A DNA stretch of 28,487 bases from Hyphomicrobiales bacterium (GCA_027058735.1 JALURZ010000122.1:1-28487), one strand, 5' to 3'. Shown: positions 7,853-16,389, counted from the stretch's first letter. The notes: generated by a model not told the origin, from the sequence alone. Numbers and translations: made by a program.

Positions 7853-9363
7853 TGGGGGCGAGAAAGGCAACATCCCCCGAACCCATAACCATCGCCATTC
7901 TGGCGATCGGCGGACAGGGTGGCGGGGTGATCACCAACTGGCTGGTCAGGCTTGCGGAAAGCCAGGGCTGGCAGGCGCAGTCGACGAGCGTGCCAGGCGT
8001 CGCCCAGCGCACCGGGGCGACGATCTATTATGTCGAAATGCTGCCCGCGACGCGGCGCCGGCCGGTGCTGGCGCTGCTGCCGTTTCCGGGCGCGGTCGAT
8101 CTGGTTGTCGCGGCGGAATGGATGGAGGCCGGGCGCGCAGTGCAGCGCGGCTTCGTGACCCCGCAGCGCACGGTGCTGATCGCGTCCACCCATCGCGCAT
8201 ATGCGATTTCGGAAAAATCCGCGCCGGGGCGCGATTTCGCCGACGATGACGCGGTCGCCGGCGCGGTGAACGCCGCGTCGCGGAAACTGCTGAGCGCGGA
8301 TTTCGCGCGCGCGGCGGATGCGGCGGGCAGTGTCATTTCGGCCAGTCTTTTCGGCGCCATCAGCGCCTGCGGCGTGCTGCCGTTCCCGCGCGAGGCTTTC
8401 GAGGCGGTGATCCGCGACGGCGGCGCCGGCGCCGCCGCCAGCCTGAAGGCTTTCGCCAACGGCGTCGTCGCCGCCGGCGGACAAACGGCCAAGGCCGCCG
8501 GCGGGCGCGCGTCGACAAAACTGTCCGGCGGCACCAAGGCCCAGCGCGACGCTTTCGATGAGCTGTGCCGTTCGGTGATGACGGATTTCCCGGCGCCATG
8601 CCGCGAGATCATCAATGCGGGGCTTGTGCGGCTGGTGGATTTTCAGGATGTCGCCTATGGGCAGGAATATCTGGCCCGCCTTGCGCGGGTTGCCTCGCTG
8701 GCCGACGGCCATGCCGGCCTGATCGGCGAACTGGCCAGGTATCTGGCCAATGCGATGGCCTACCAGGACGTGATCCGGGTGGCCGACCTCAAGACCCGCG
8801 CCGCGCGCTTCGAGCGCGTGCGCCGCGAGGCCGGCGCGCGGGACGGGCAGATCGTGTCGGTGAGGGAATACCTGCATCCGCGCATAGAGGAAATGCGCTC
8901 GTTGTTTCCCGCCCGGTTCCAGCGGCTCGCGCACAGCAAGGCGATGCGCGCGGTTCTCGGCTGGTTCGCCGGCGCCAAACGGGTGCGCACAGATCGTATG
9001 TCCGGCTTCGTGCTGCTCTATGGCCTGGCCGGTCTGAGACGCTGGCGGCGTGGCACGATCCGCCACAGGGCTGAAATGGACCACATCGACGGCTGGCTCG
9101 ACCGGGTGGCCGCCGCCGCGCGGGACAATCGCGATCTGGCGGTGGAGATCGTGCGCTGCCGGGGGCTGATCAAGGGATATGGCGACACCCATGCGCGCGG
9201 GGTGGGCAAATATGACAGGGTCCTGGACGGCATCGACAGGATCAAGGAGCGCGATGATGCCGCGGACTGGGCGCGGCGGCTGCGCGAAGCGGCGCGCAAG
9301 GATGCCGAGGGGAGCACCCTCGACGGCGCCCTGAAAACCATCGCGGACCTTGCTGCGAGCTAG
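7852..9363 (+). CDS. Indolepyruvate oxidoreductase beta-family protein with long C-terminal extension
   Basis: A 503-residue protein. The first 200 or so residues form the gamma-type domain of 2-oxoacid:ferredoxin oxidoreductases (IAILAIGGQGGGVITNWL, then STSVPGVAQRTGATIYYVEM), which helps bind CoA and complete the active site of the TPP subunit. The remaining 300 residues are rich in Arg, Ala and Asp, and correspond to the extra domain of the long IorB-like family rather than the ordinary IorB of about 200 residues. The function of that extension is not known to me. The start ATG 7852 overlaps the upstream stop, so the two subunits are coupled and presumably made in equal amounts. The frame stays open upstream of this ATG, but that part lies inside the previous gene. 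Confidence 0.85.
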   Translation: MGARKATSPEPITIAILAIGGQGGGVITNWLVRLAESQGWQAQSTSVPGVAQRTGATIYYVEMLPATRRRPVLALLPFPGAVDLVVAAEWMEAGRAVQRGFVTPQRTVLIASTHRAYAISEKSAPGRDFADDDAVAGAVNAASRKLLSADFARAADAAGSVISASLFGAISACGVLPFPREAFEAVIRDGGAGAAASLKAFANGVVAAGGQTAKAAGGRASTKLSGGTKAQRDAFDELCRSVMTDFPAPCREIINAGLVRLVDFQDVAYGQEYLARLARVASLADGHAGLIGELARYLANAMAYQDVIRVADLKTRAARFERVRREAGARDGQIVSVREYLHPRIEEMRSLFPARFQRLAHSKAMRAVLGWFAGAKRVRTDRMSGFVLLYGLAGLRRWRRGTIRHRAEMDHIDGWLDRVAAAARDNRDLAVEIVRCRGLIKGYGDTHARGVGKYDRVLDGIDRIKERDDAADWARRLREAARKDAEGSTLDGALKTIADLAAS

Positions 9364-9421
9364 ACCGCGCCGGCGCCATGCGGTTTACTACCGGCTGGTC
9401 CATTTTCAGGGGAGAAACATC

Positions 9422-10549
9422 ATGGTCACGCATCGCCGTTTCACTTGCCTTTCGGGCAAAGTCGCCGTTGGCGCCTGGGCGCTCGCCGCCGGCCTGCAGT
9501 TGGTATCTCAACCGGTTCTGGCCGCGGCGGTGGAGCAAAGGGCGCTGGTGGAGAAATCGAAGGCCCTCGTGCCCAGCGGGCCGTGGCCTGCGGGCGATCA
9601 GAAGGGCATGGCCAACACGCAGGGCGCGGGAACCTGGATGCGCTGCGCGGGGCACATGATGGCGGCGGGAACAAAAGCCTATGAACTGAGCCATGTGCGC
9701 TCCAACACCATGCCCATGTCGCCATTTGGCGCGCCGCTGAAATTCACGTTTTCCCCTTCGGTCTCGCTGCCGGGCACGCGGCATGTGTTCAACGGCGAGC
9801 AGGTCAAGGGCGGGGAACCCGGTGCGCAGGGCACCCAGATGGATGCCCTTGGTCATTTCGCCTATTACGACAAGGTCTGGGACGGCAAGGGCGACCCGCC
9901 CCTTGGCGAGGCAAGCTACTATGGCGGCTACAAGCAAAAGGACGTGAAGCCGACGCCCGACTCAGGATTGCTGAAGCTGGGCATTGAACAGGCCCCGCCA
10001 ATCGTGACATCGGCGGTGCTGCTCGATGCCAGGAGCTATATGGGCAAGGGCCGGACGCTCAAGCCGGGAACCATGATCACCCGGGCCGATATCGATGGCA
10101 TGATCAAGGCGCAGGGTCTGGCATGGCGCGGCATCCTGCCTGGCGACGTCGTCTATATCTATACCGGCTGGGGCGACAACTGGAGCGATCCGGACACCGA
10201 CAAGACCTATTACACCAAGGGGCCGGGCCTCGCGATCGATGCGGTCGACTATCTGGCGCAGCGGAAAATCGTTCTGGTCTCGCTCGACAACCCGTTCACC
10301 GACCCGGTCGCGGACGGCCAGTTGCGCCAAAAGGCGATGCCGCCCCAGGGCATGGACCGGGGGCTGCCGTTCTATGCGCATCACTATAATCTGGCGGTCG
10401 CCGGCATTCACCAGATACAGAACGCGAATCTGAGTGCGCTGGCGCGCGACAAGGTGTGGACCTCCTGCACGATCATTCTGCCACTGCGCGCGAAGGGCCA
10501 TTCCGGTTCACCGGTCAGGCCGATCGCCATCGGCGCTCCGGGTCAATAA
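9422..10549 (+). CDS. Exported cyclase-family (kynurenine formamidase-like) hydrolase
   Basis: A 375-residue protein with a signal peptide (basic start, hydrophobic stretch, cleavage probably after VLAAA near residue 37). The mature part has EPGAQGTQMDALGHF near residue 134, the metal-binding signature of the cyclase family (PF04199; HxGTHxDxxxH in kynurenine formamidase and isatin hydrolase, with Gln for the GTH histidine in this larger subgroup). Members hydrolyse amides, lactones or cyclic imides using a divalent metal. The start ATG 9422 is preceded by GGGGAGA, and it follows the oxidoreductase by 58 bp in the same orientation, so it is probably in one operon. A periplasmic hydrolase beside a TRAP transporter could release the transported acid from a precursor; that is inference and the substrate is unknown. 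Confidence 0.8.
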   Translation: MVTHRRFTCLSGKVAVGAWALAAGLQLVSQPVLAAAVEQRALVEKSKALVPSGPWPAGDQKGMANTQGAGTWMRCAGHMMAAGTKAYELSHVRSNTMPMSPFGAPLKFTFSPSVSLPGTRHVFNGEQVKGGEPGAQGTQMDALGHFAYYDKVWDGKGDPPLGEASYYGGYKQKDVKPTPDSGLLKLGIEQAPPIVTSAVLLDARSYMGKGRTLKPGTMITRADIDGMIKAQGLAWRGILPGDVVYIYTGWGDNWSDPDTDKTYYTKGPGLAIDAVDYLAQRKIVLVSLDNPFTDPVADGQLRQKAMPPQGMDRGLPFYAHHYNLAVAGIHQIQNANLSALARDKVWTSCTIILPLRAKGHSGSPVRPIAIGAPGQ

Positions 10550-10557
10550 CAAAGACA

Positions 10558-10572
10558 CGCTCCAAGGGAGCG
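10558..10572. terminator. Short GC hairpin between convergent genes
   Basis: CGCTCC-AAG-GGAGCG sits in the 32-bp gap between the convergent hydrolase and TRAP large permease genes. It is placed as a bidirectional terminator would be, but neither side has a T-run, so this is weak. Confidence 0.3.
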
Positions 10573-10581
10573 GGCCGGGGG

Positions 10582-12027
10582 TCACTCGATCTGGCCGGGC
10601 AGCCAGGTCGCGACCTCCGGCACGAAGATCAGCAGCGCCAGAACGGCCAGTTCGATGACGATGAACGGCAGGGCGGAGCGCACGACGCGCCCGAGCGAGA
10701 CCGGAAACGGCGCCACCCCCTTCATGACGTAGAGCAACAGCCCGAATGGCGGTGTCAGCAGGCTGATCTCCATGGCGATCAGCATGAGCACCATCAGCCA
10801 GATCACGTCGATATCGAAGCTCGCCTGCAGCGATGTCGAGCCGAGCAGGAAAAACGGCAATGTGAGCAACAGCATGCTCACCTGGTCCATGAACGCGCCC
10901 AGGAACAGCAACACCCCCATCATGATGATCACCACGGCCAGCGGCGTCAGGTTGAGCGCGGTGACCTGCTGGAGCAGCCCGTCGGTGGCGCCGGAATTGG
11001 ACAGCGCCTGAGAAAACACCAGCGACCCGGCGATGATGAACAGGATCATGGTGTTGATCTTGGCGGTTTCGATCAGCGCCTTCCAGATATGGCTGAAGGT
11101 GAAGTCGGCGCCCTCGATGCCGGAAATCCGGATGATCGACCTGAACAGCCGGAAAAGATAACAGGCCCCCAGCGCGGCGAGGCAGCCCAGCGCCGCGGCT
11201 TCCGTCGGCGCGGCGATCTTGAAGAATATGCTGCCCACCACCACCACGAAGATGATGCCAAGGGGCAGGATATACAGCAAGAACGGCAACAGGCGGTTGA
11301 TGCGGCGCTTCCAGCGCCCGTCATAGACGCCGGCCCAGCGCCTGCGCCCGCGCCAGTGGATTTCCAGCGTGACGGGGTCATCGAGCCCGCTGTCGTCCGG
11401 TTCGTAGGCCGGGGCCAGCGCCGGGTTGATCATGCACCGCCCAATGACATAGGCGAAGAACAGGATCGCCATCAGGATGCCCGGCACGATGCCCGCGATC
11501 AGCAGTTTGGCGACCGACTGTTCGGCGAGACTGGCCAGCAACACGGCCAGGGCGGAGGGCGGGATCAGCATGGCGATGCCGCCAACAGCCATGATCGGCC
11601 CCATGGCGATGACCGGTTGGTAGCCGCGCTTCATCATGTCGGGAAGCAGCACCGAGCCGAGAATGGCGGTGTTGGCGATGGTCGAGCCGGACAGGGACGA
11701 AAACACGGTTCCCCCCACCACGGACACCACCGCGAGGCGGCCGGGCACGCGCGCGATCATGCGGTCGATGGCGCCGATGGCCTTGAACGCGACGCCGGTC
11801 TGCAGCAGGATTTCACCCATCAGCAGAAACAGCGCGATCGGCACGAGGGTGAATTTGATGGCGTTGTGGAATTCCATCGGCATCAGCACCAGGCCGATAT
11901 CGCCGCTGATGAACAGGGCCGTTCCCACGATATTGGCGGCAAAAAACGCAAGCGCGACCGGCAGCCCCATGAACATCAGGACACACACGGTTCCCAGCAG
12001 CAGTATCAGGGCGAAATACCACTCCAT
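10582..12027 (-). CDS. TRAP transporter large permease (DctM family)
   Basis: A 481-residue integral membrane protein with many hydrophobic segments. It carries DctM-type features: MFMGLPVALAFF near the start, the FSSLSGSTIANTAILGSVLLP segment, GIAMLIPPSALAVLL, and GAFMDQVSMLLLTLPFFL. It forms the ion-coupled channel of a tripartite ATP-independent periplasmic transporter, which imports organic acids using sodium or proton gradients. A soluble segment around residues 205-240 (ALAPAYEPDDSGLDDPVTLE) separates two halves. It is the last gene of the dctP-dctQ-dctM order, 3 bp after dctQ. Association with an aryl-CoA ligase suggests aromatic or similar carboxylate import, which the permease sequence alone cannot prove. 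Confidence 0.9.
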   Translation of the reverse strand: MEWYFALILLLGTVCVLMFMGLPVALAFFAANIVGTALFISGDIGLVLMPMEFHNAIKFTLVPIALFLLMGEILLQTGVAFKAIGAIDRMIARVPGRLAVVSVVGGTVFSSLSGSTIANTAILGSVLLPDMMKRGYQPVIAMGPIMAVGGIAMLIPPSALAVLLASLAEQSVAKLLIAGIVPGILMAILFFAYVIGRCMINPALAPAYEPDDSGLDDPVTLEIHWRGRRRWAGVYDGRWKRRINRLLPFLLYILPLGIIFVVVVGSIFFKIAAPTEAAALGCLAALGACYLFRLFRSIIRISGIEGADFTFSHIWKALIETAKINTMILFIIAGSLVFSQALSNSGATDGLLQQVTALNLTPLAVVIIMMGVLLFLGAFMDQVSMLLLTLPFFLLGSTSLQASFDIDVIWLMVLMLIAMEISLLTPPFGLLLYVMKGVAPFPVSLGRVVRSALPFIVIELAVLALLIFVPEVATWLPGQIE

Positions 12028-12030
12028 GGC

Positions 12031-12549
12031 CTAGAATGCCCCCCTGGCCATGTCGGAAGGGGCATCGGAGGCGCGGCGCAGGCGAAATCCGAATTCCAGC
12101 GCCAGCAGCAGGAACGAAAACGAGAACACCGCCATCATGTACCAGTTGTCGATGCGCAGATCCTTGTCGGGCAGGGTCGCGTCTTCAAACTCGAGAACCG
12201 TGGCGCGTGTCCCATAGACAAACAGGACGATGCACAGAGCCGCACCCAGGACATTGAGTAGGCGTTCCAGATGCACAGCAAGCCTCGCCGGCAAGGCCGC
12301 GGCGAAAACATCGACCCTCACATGGGCCCCTTGCCGCAGGACCCAGGGCGCGCCGATGAACACACCGACATAGAGCGCATATTCGACCGCCTCATTGAGC
12401 CACCAGATGGCGCCCCACTGCATTTTGATCACCAGCAGATTGACCGGGATGAGAACGGCGAACAGGCCGATGGACCCGGCGACCAGCGCGATCAGAAAGC
12501 CGGTGAGCCGGGCAAAGCCGGCTTCCGCCAAATCGAGGAAATTCGCCAT
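12031..12549 (-). CDS. TRAP transporter small permease (DctQ family)
   Basis: A 172-residue membrane protein with four predicted helices. WWLNEAVEYALYVGVFIGAPWVLRQGAHVRVDVF contains the DctQ family signature (E..., then GAPW.LR.GAHVRVDV). It pairs with the DctM protein in the inner membrane. The start ATG at 12547-12549 has no convincing ribosome site, so its translation may depend on coupling or on the upstream RNA hairpin at 12567-12588. It is followed by dctM after 3 bp. Confidence 0.88.
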   Translation of the reverse strand: MANFLDLAEAGFARLTGFLIALVAGSIGLFAVLIPVNLLVIKMQWGAIWWLNEAVEYALYVGVFIGAPWVLRQGAHVRVDVFAAALPARLAVHLERLLNVLGAALCIVLFVYGTRATVLEFEDATLPDKDLRIDNWYMMAVFSFSFLLLALEFGFRLRRASDAPSDMARGAF

Positions 12550-12566
12550 ACTGTCAGTGCCGTACA

Positions 12567-12588
12567 GGCCGGGTCGCCAGACCCGGCC
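12567..12588 (-). promoter_or_regulatory. Intercistronic hairpin between dctP and dctQ
   Basis: A perfect 9-bp stem (GGCCGGGTC / GACCCGGCC) around a 4-nt loop lies in the 64-bp gap between the binding-protein and small-permease genes. It has no T-run. Such hairpins commonly stabilise the upstream message or partly block transcription, so the binding protein exceeds the permease. Confidence 0.5.
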
Positions 12589-12613
12589 CGCCTGGTTGTT
12601 CAGACCGGCAACG

Positions 12614-13597
12614 CTACCTGGTGAACAGCTTTTTCAGCACAGGCCCGTTTTCGGGGCTGCGCTCGATAACCTCGTCCCACCCCGCCTTGCGCGCGGTCGA
12701 CAGCCATTTTTCGGCATCCGCGCCGGTGAAGGTGATCGCGGTCAGCCCCTGTTCGGCGGTCTTTTTCTTCTGCGCCGCCAAGCGCGCCTGAAACGCCGCG
12801 CTGCTGGGCTCGGCCTTCGCCTCGAATTCCAGCACGATTCTGGTGATCAGGTCCTTTTGCTCCTGGGTCAGGGTGTTCCACTTCTTCAGGTTGGCCATGG
12901 TATGCAGCGCCGCGCTGTAGAAACCGGGTTCGACGCGATATTTCGTGACCTTCACCCAGGAGGGAACCCAGCCCAGCGCCGGCCAGCCATAGCCCTGCAC
13001 GGTGCCGTTTTCCATGTAGGTGTAGATCTGGCCGATATTGGAGGTCTGCACCGTTGCCCCCAGAGCCTTGAAGAAGGCCGTATAGACCGGGGCCACGCGC
13101 AGGTGCAGCCCGGTCAGATCGGGCTTGTCGATTTTCTTCGACAGCCACAGGTAGAACGGCCCGAAATCATGGTGGCGGCCGATATAATGAATGCCCTTTT
13201 CGGCCAGCAGCTTGCTGGCGAGCGCCAGACCGCCGTTCTTGCGCAGTTCCGAATAGGGGTATTCGGAAAACCGGAACACCGGGGCCTCCGGGATCACGTT
13301 GCCGAAATAGGCTTCCGTGCAGCCGATAATGTCATAGACGCCTCTCGACATCTTCTGGGTCAGGGTGAACGGGCTGCCGATCGCCGGCGCGCCGCCCTTG
13401 AGATCGATCTGGATGATTCCCTTGCCCTGTTTGTTGATCTCTGCGACCACCCTCTCGAACGGTTTTGAAGGGGGGCTGCCGATCGGAAAACAGCTTGCGC
13501 CCGAAAGCTTCACCTCGGCGGCGGGGGCCGGCGCGCCCGCGAGCATCGCCATGGCAAGCCCCGCGCCCAGCATCCCCATTGTTTTCTTGAAGTTCAT
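12614..13597 (-). CDS. TRAP transporter substrate-binding protein (DctP family)
   Basis: A 327-residue periplasmic solute receptor. The signal peptide is MNFKKTMGMLGAGLAMAML followed by AGAPAPAAE, with cleavage likely after the AXA motif. The mature part has the DctP pattern: residues resembling PFERVVAEINKQGKGIIQID, IGSPFTLTQKMSRGVYDI, and LGATVQTSNIGQIYTYMENGTVQGYGW near the middle. I chose ATG 13595-13597 because it gives a proper signal peptide and is preceded by GGGAGG; an in-frame upstream start at 13678 would put 27 polar residues ahead of it. It lies 151 bp downstream of the CoA ligase, and the hairpin 12567-12588 follows it. Ligand inferred to be the acid activated by that ligase. 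Confidence 0.9.
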   Translation of the reverse strand: MNFKKTMGMLGAGLAMAMLAGAPAPAAEVKLSGASCFPIGSPPSKPFERVVAEINKQGKGIIQIDLKGGAPAIGSPFTLTQKMSRGVYDIIGCTEAYFGNVIPEAPVFRFSEYPYSELRKNGGLALASKLLAEKGIHYIGRHHDFGPFYLWLSKKIDKPDLTGLHLRVAPVYTAFFKALGATVQTSNIGQIYTYMENGTVQGYGWPALGWVPSWVKVTKYRVEPGFYSAALHTMANLKKWNTLTQEQKDLITRIVLEFEAKAEPSSAAFQARLAAQKKKTAEQGLTAITFTGADAEKWLSTARKAGWDEVIERSPENGPVLKKLFTR

Positions 13598-13748
13598 GGC
13601 TCGAATTCCCTCCCGGTATGTTTTACCAATGATGCGGACGCCGGATCGCCGCTCGCGCGGCCCGTCTGCGCGGGCCATTGCCGGCGCGATCCGTCTGCCG
13701 ATCGACTGACACTAGCAAAAACGCGCGCTGTTGCCAGCCCCGATCCGC

Positions 13749-15596
13749 TCATCCCCGATCGAGACGGATCACCCGGGGGTCGTGCGAATAGAGCATCGCC
13801 ACCTGTTCGGCCCGGCGCTCCAGCACCGCGCGCTGATTGATATAGCCCTTGTCGGTGATCTCGTTGGCATCGATGTCGGCGGGGGTGTCCAGCAGCAGCA
13901 CCCGGGCGATGCGGGTCGATGATGCGGGATTGCTTTCGTTATAGGCCTGAAGTCTGTCTGCGAGCGCGCGGCGCAGCGCAGCCTCGGATATGAGCTCGCC
14001 AAGAGGTGTTTCGGCGCTCCGGCCGGTCACCGCGGCGCACCCGGCGGGGTTTGCAAAAACCAGCAGGCCGATTTCATTGCGGTCATGGCCGGTTATCACC
14101 GCATCCTGGATGATCGGCGCGCCCGCCGAAACGGCGGCAATGCGGACCTGGCCGGTATTGACCCAGGTGCCGGTCGACAGTTTGAAGTCTTCCGCCACCC
14201 GGCCATCGAACACGATTCCCTTCGCCGGGTCGTCCTCGTCCTCGAGCCGTCCGGCATCGCCGGTCTTGTAGAACCCGTCCGCATCGAAGGCATCCGCGGT
14301 CAGATCGTCGCGGCGGAAATATCCCGGCGTCACGTTGGGTCCGCGCACGCGCATTTCCAGCTTGGAGCCGTTGGGGACCATCTTGATTTCGGTGCCCGGC
14401 GCCGGCACGCCGATGACGCCTGCCCGGTCGAGCGCGAAATGCGCGCTGCTGGCCAGCGGCGCGGTTTCGGTGGACCCCCAGGCAGACGTCATGACGATCC
14501 TGTCGCCGCGCGCGGCAAGGGACAGGTTTTCCAGCCGCGACCACAGATCCTGGGGCAGGGCCGCCGCCGCATAGAACACAAGATCGAGATTGGCGAAGAA
14601 GTGATCGCGAAACCCGTCATCGGCCTCAAGATGGGGCAGCACCATCTCAAAGCCGCGCGGCACGTTGAAATACAGGGTCGGCGAGACATCGCGCAGATTC
14701 TGGATGGTTTTGCCGATAATCCCCGGTGCCGGCTTGCCGCCATCGATATACAGCGTGCCGCCATTGCGCAGGATCAGGTTGAAGTCGTGATTGCCGCCGA
14801 ATGTATGGTTCCAGGGCAGCCAGTCGACCATGACCGGCGGGCGCTTCTCGACAAACGGCCACATCTGCGCGATCGCCTGCTGGTTGGAGCATAACATGCG
14901 GTGGGTGTTGATGACGCCCTTGGGCAGGCCGGTCGAACCGGATGTGAACAGGATTTTGGCGACGGTGTCTGGCCCGACCGCGCTCAATGCCCGCTCGACC
15001 TCTGCGCCCGGCGTTGCGCGTGTGAGCGCGTCGAAACCGATCGCTGAAAAACGGTCCGGCGCGTCGCCGCAGACCACCACATGGGTATCTTCGAGGGCCA
15101 GGGCGTCCAGGGCGTTCGCGAACATCGCGCCATCGGCGGCGAAAATCATGTTCGGGGCGACCAGCGCGTGAATATGTTTCAGCTTGGCGAAATCCCGCGA
15201 CATCAGCGAATAGGCCGGCGACACCGGAACCGCCGGCACCCCCGCATACATGGCGCCCAGCTGCATCATGGCGTTGGCGATCGAATTGTCGGACAGGATC
15301 ATGACCGGGTGCTCCGGGGTGACCCCCCGCTCGATCAGGCTGTGCGCGATGGCGCGGGCCTGCGCGCGCGCCTTGGCGTAGGTCAGTTCGACCCAATTGC
15401 CGTCGCCGCCGCGTTCAGCGAGAAACGCCCGCTCCGGCGCCTCGCGCGCCCAGCGCTCCAGATAGGCGCAGACGTGATCCTCGTAAGGCCCCAGCGCGTC
15501 GAGGGAGCGCAATATGAATCCGCCATCGGCCAGGCGTTCCCGGCCGACCCGCGGGCTTGCGAATTCCGGTCTGTCGCGGGAGGGGTGTGTTTTCAT
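13749..15596 (-). CDS. Feruloyl-CoA synthetase-like AMP-forming acyl-CoA ligase
   Basis: A 615-residue member of the adenylate-forming family. The AMP-binding P-loop ILFTSGSTGLPKGVINTH lies near residue 203; the A5-type region TSAWGSTETAPLA, the A7-type FYKTGDAGRL and GRVAEDFKLSTGTWV follow. FKLSTGTWV in place of the usual GxK(I/V) segment is characteristic of feruloyl-CoA synthases. These make aryl-CoA thioesters from carboxylates, ATP and CoA. The start ATG 15594-15596 has GAGGAAA just upstream. In context it probably activates the acid brought in by the TRAP system; ferulate-like, phenylacetate-like and other aromatic acids are all possible. After its stop there is a weak terminator-like GCTG/CAGC hairpin with T5 (13717-13738, minus strand). 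It is divergent from the hemerythrin gene at 15799. Confidence 0.85.
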   Translation of the reverse strand: MKTHPSRDRPEFASPRVGRERLADGGFILRSLDALGPYEDHVCAYLERWAREAPERAFLAERGGDGNWVELTYAKARAQARAIAHSLIERGVTPEHPVMILSDNSIANAMMQLGAMYAGVPAVPVSPAYSLMSRDFAKLKHIHALVAPNMIFAADGAMFANALDALALEDTHVVVCGDAPDRFSAIGFDALTRATPGAEVERALSAVGPDTVAKILFTSGSTGLPKGVINTHRMLCSNQQAIAQMWPFVEKRPPVMVDWLPWNHTFGGNHDFNLILRNGGTLYIDGGKPAPGIIGKTIQNLRDVSPTLYFNVPRGFEMVLPHLEADDGFRDHFFANLDLVFYAAAALPQDLWSRLENLSLAARGDRIVMTSAWGSTETAPLASSAHFALDRAGVIGVPAPGTEIKMVPNGSKLEMRVRGPNVTPGYFRRDDLTADAFDADGFYKTGDAGRLEDEDDPAKGIVFDGRVAEDFKLSTGTWVNTGQVRIAAVSAGAPIIQDAVITGHDRNEIGLLVFANPAGCAAVTGRSAETPLGELISEAALRRALADRLQAYNESNPASSTRIARVLLLDTPADIDANEITDKGYINQRAVLERRAEQVAMLYSHDPRVIRLDRG

Positions 15597-15748
15597 GGTT
15601 TCCTCATGTGGCCCGACTGCGCCAAGCGGTGCGATCTGTGCCACGATAAGGCCTGGCGCATTTTTCTCAAGAGCCTGTTGCCCCGCCGCGACCGGGGGGT
15701 GGCGGCGCATGGCGCGCAAAGGACCCGGCGGCTGAAACCGGCGGCCTA

Positions 15749-15762
15749 TTGATCTGCGTCAA
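15749..15762 (+). promoter_or_regulatory. FNR-type site upstream of hemerythrin gene
   Basis: TTGAT-CTGC-GTCAA matches TTGAT-N4-ATCAA at nine of ten bases. The centre (15755.5) is 43 bp from ATG 15799. If the site acts at -41.5, transcription would start almost at the ATG, implying a leaderless message or a different spacing. Confidence 0.7.
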
Positions 15763-15798
15763 TGCCCCGGGTGGGCGCGGTGCGCCATAAGGGCTGCG

Positions 15799-16377
15799 AT
15801 GACGAAGTCGCCGACAAGACCGGGCAACGGGGGGGCAAGCCATTCGGCCGCGGGCGTCGCATTGATCCTGGACGATCCGATCGGGTTTCTCGAACTGGCG
15901 CACCGGCGTCAGGCGGGACTGTGCGACGCGCTGGAGACCATCGCCGACGCGCTTCCCGACAAGGTGGACCGCGCCTTGTGCGCATCCGTGGCCGGGCAGC
16001 TGGCCGTGCAGATCCCCCGCCATCACCGCGATGAGGAAGACGGTCTGTTTCCGCTGCTGGAGGCGCGCGCGCGCGCCGGCGACAACCTGAAGGCCCATCT
16101 GAGCGTGCTGCGGCTCGAACATGCAACCGATGAGGCTTATGCGGAAGAGCTCAAGGATGTGCTGGTCGCCCTGGCCAAGGGCGAGCCGCCCGGCAACCCG
16201 GACATGATCGGCTACATGCTGCGCGGCTTCTTCGAGAACTACCGGCGTCATCTGAACTGGGAAAACCTGGTCTTGTTGCCGCTGGCCCGCGCACGGCTGA
16301 CCGCGGGCGATCTGGCGGCACTTGCCCGCTCACTGCATGGGCGTCCCCACGATGCGTCCGCGGGGAGGCTTCAGTAG
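15799..16377 (+). CDS. Hemerythrin HHE-domain protein
   Basis: A 192-residue, mostly helical protein with hemerythrin ligand spacing: His35 in the first helix, HHRDEE at 75-80, an H-E pair near 107-108, and HLNWENLVLLPLA at 151-163. These residues normally bind a diiron centre that carries or senses oxygen, NO or peroxide. The N-terminal 24 residues are low-complexity and unstructured-looking. The ATG follows an AAGGG sequence. The FNR-type site just upstream implies induction under low oxygen, which suits an oxygen or NO handling role. It converges on the small gene ending at 16390 with a 12-bp gap. A second, different hemerythrin lies at 20487-21035. Confidence 0.85.
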   Translation: MTKSPTRPGNGGASHSAAGVALILDDPIGFLELAHRRQAGLCDALETIADALPDKVDRALCASVAGQLAVQIPRHHRDEEDGLFPLLEARARAGDNLKAHLSVLRLEHATDEAYAEELKDVLVALAKGEPPGNPDMIGYMLRGFFENYRRHLNWENLVLLPLARARLTAGDLAALARSLHGRPHDASAGRLQ

Positions 16378-16389
16378 GCCGCGGGCGGT

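Noticed and set aside
5834..7873. 679-codon minus-strand open frame
   Set aside because: Complement of the 2-oxoacid oxidoreductase, which has clear TPP and cluster motifs; the reverse frame is His/Arg/Gly-rich low-information sequence.
10558..10572. Strong bidirectional terminator
   Set aside because: The stem is only 6 bp and lacks a T-run on either side; retained only as a weak candidate.
10456..12261. 601-codon plus-strand open frame rich in Gln, His and Asp
   Set aside because: Antisense of the hydrophobic TRAP permease genes; the odd composition is what the reverse complement of membrane-helix codons gives.
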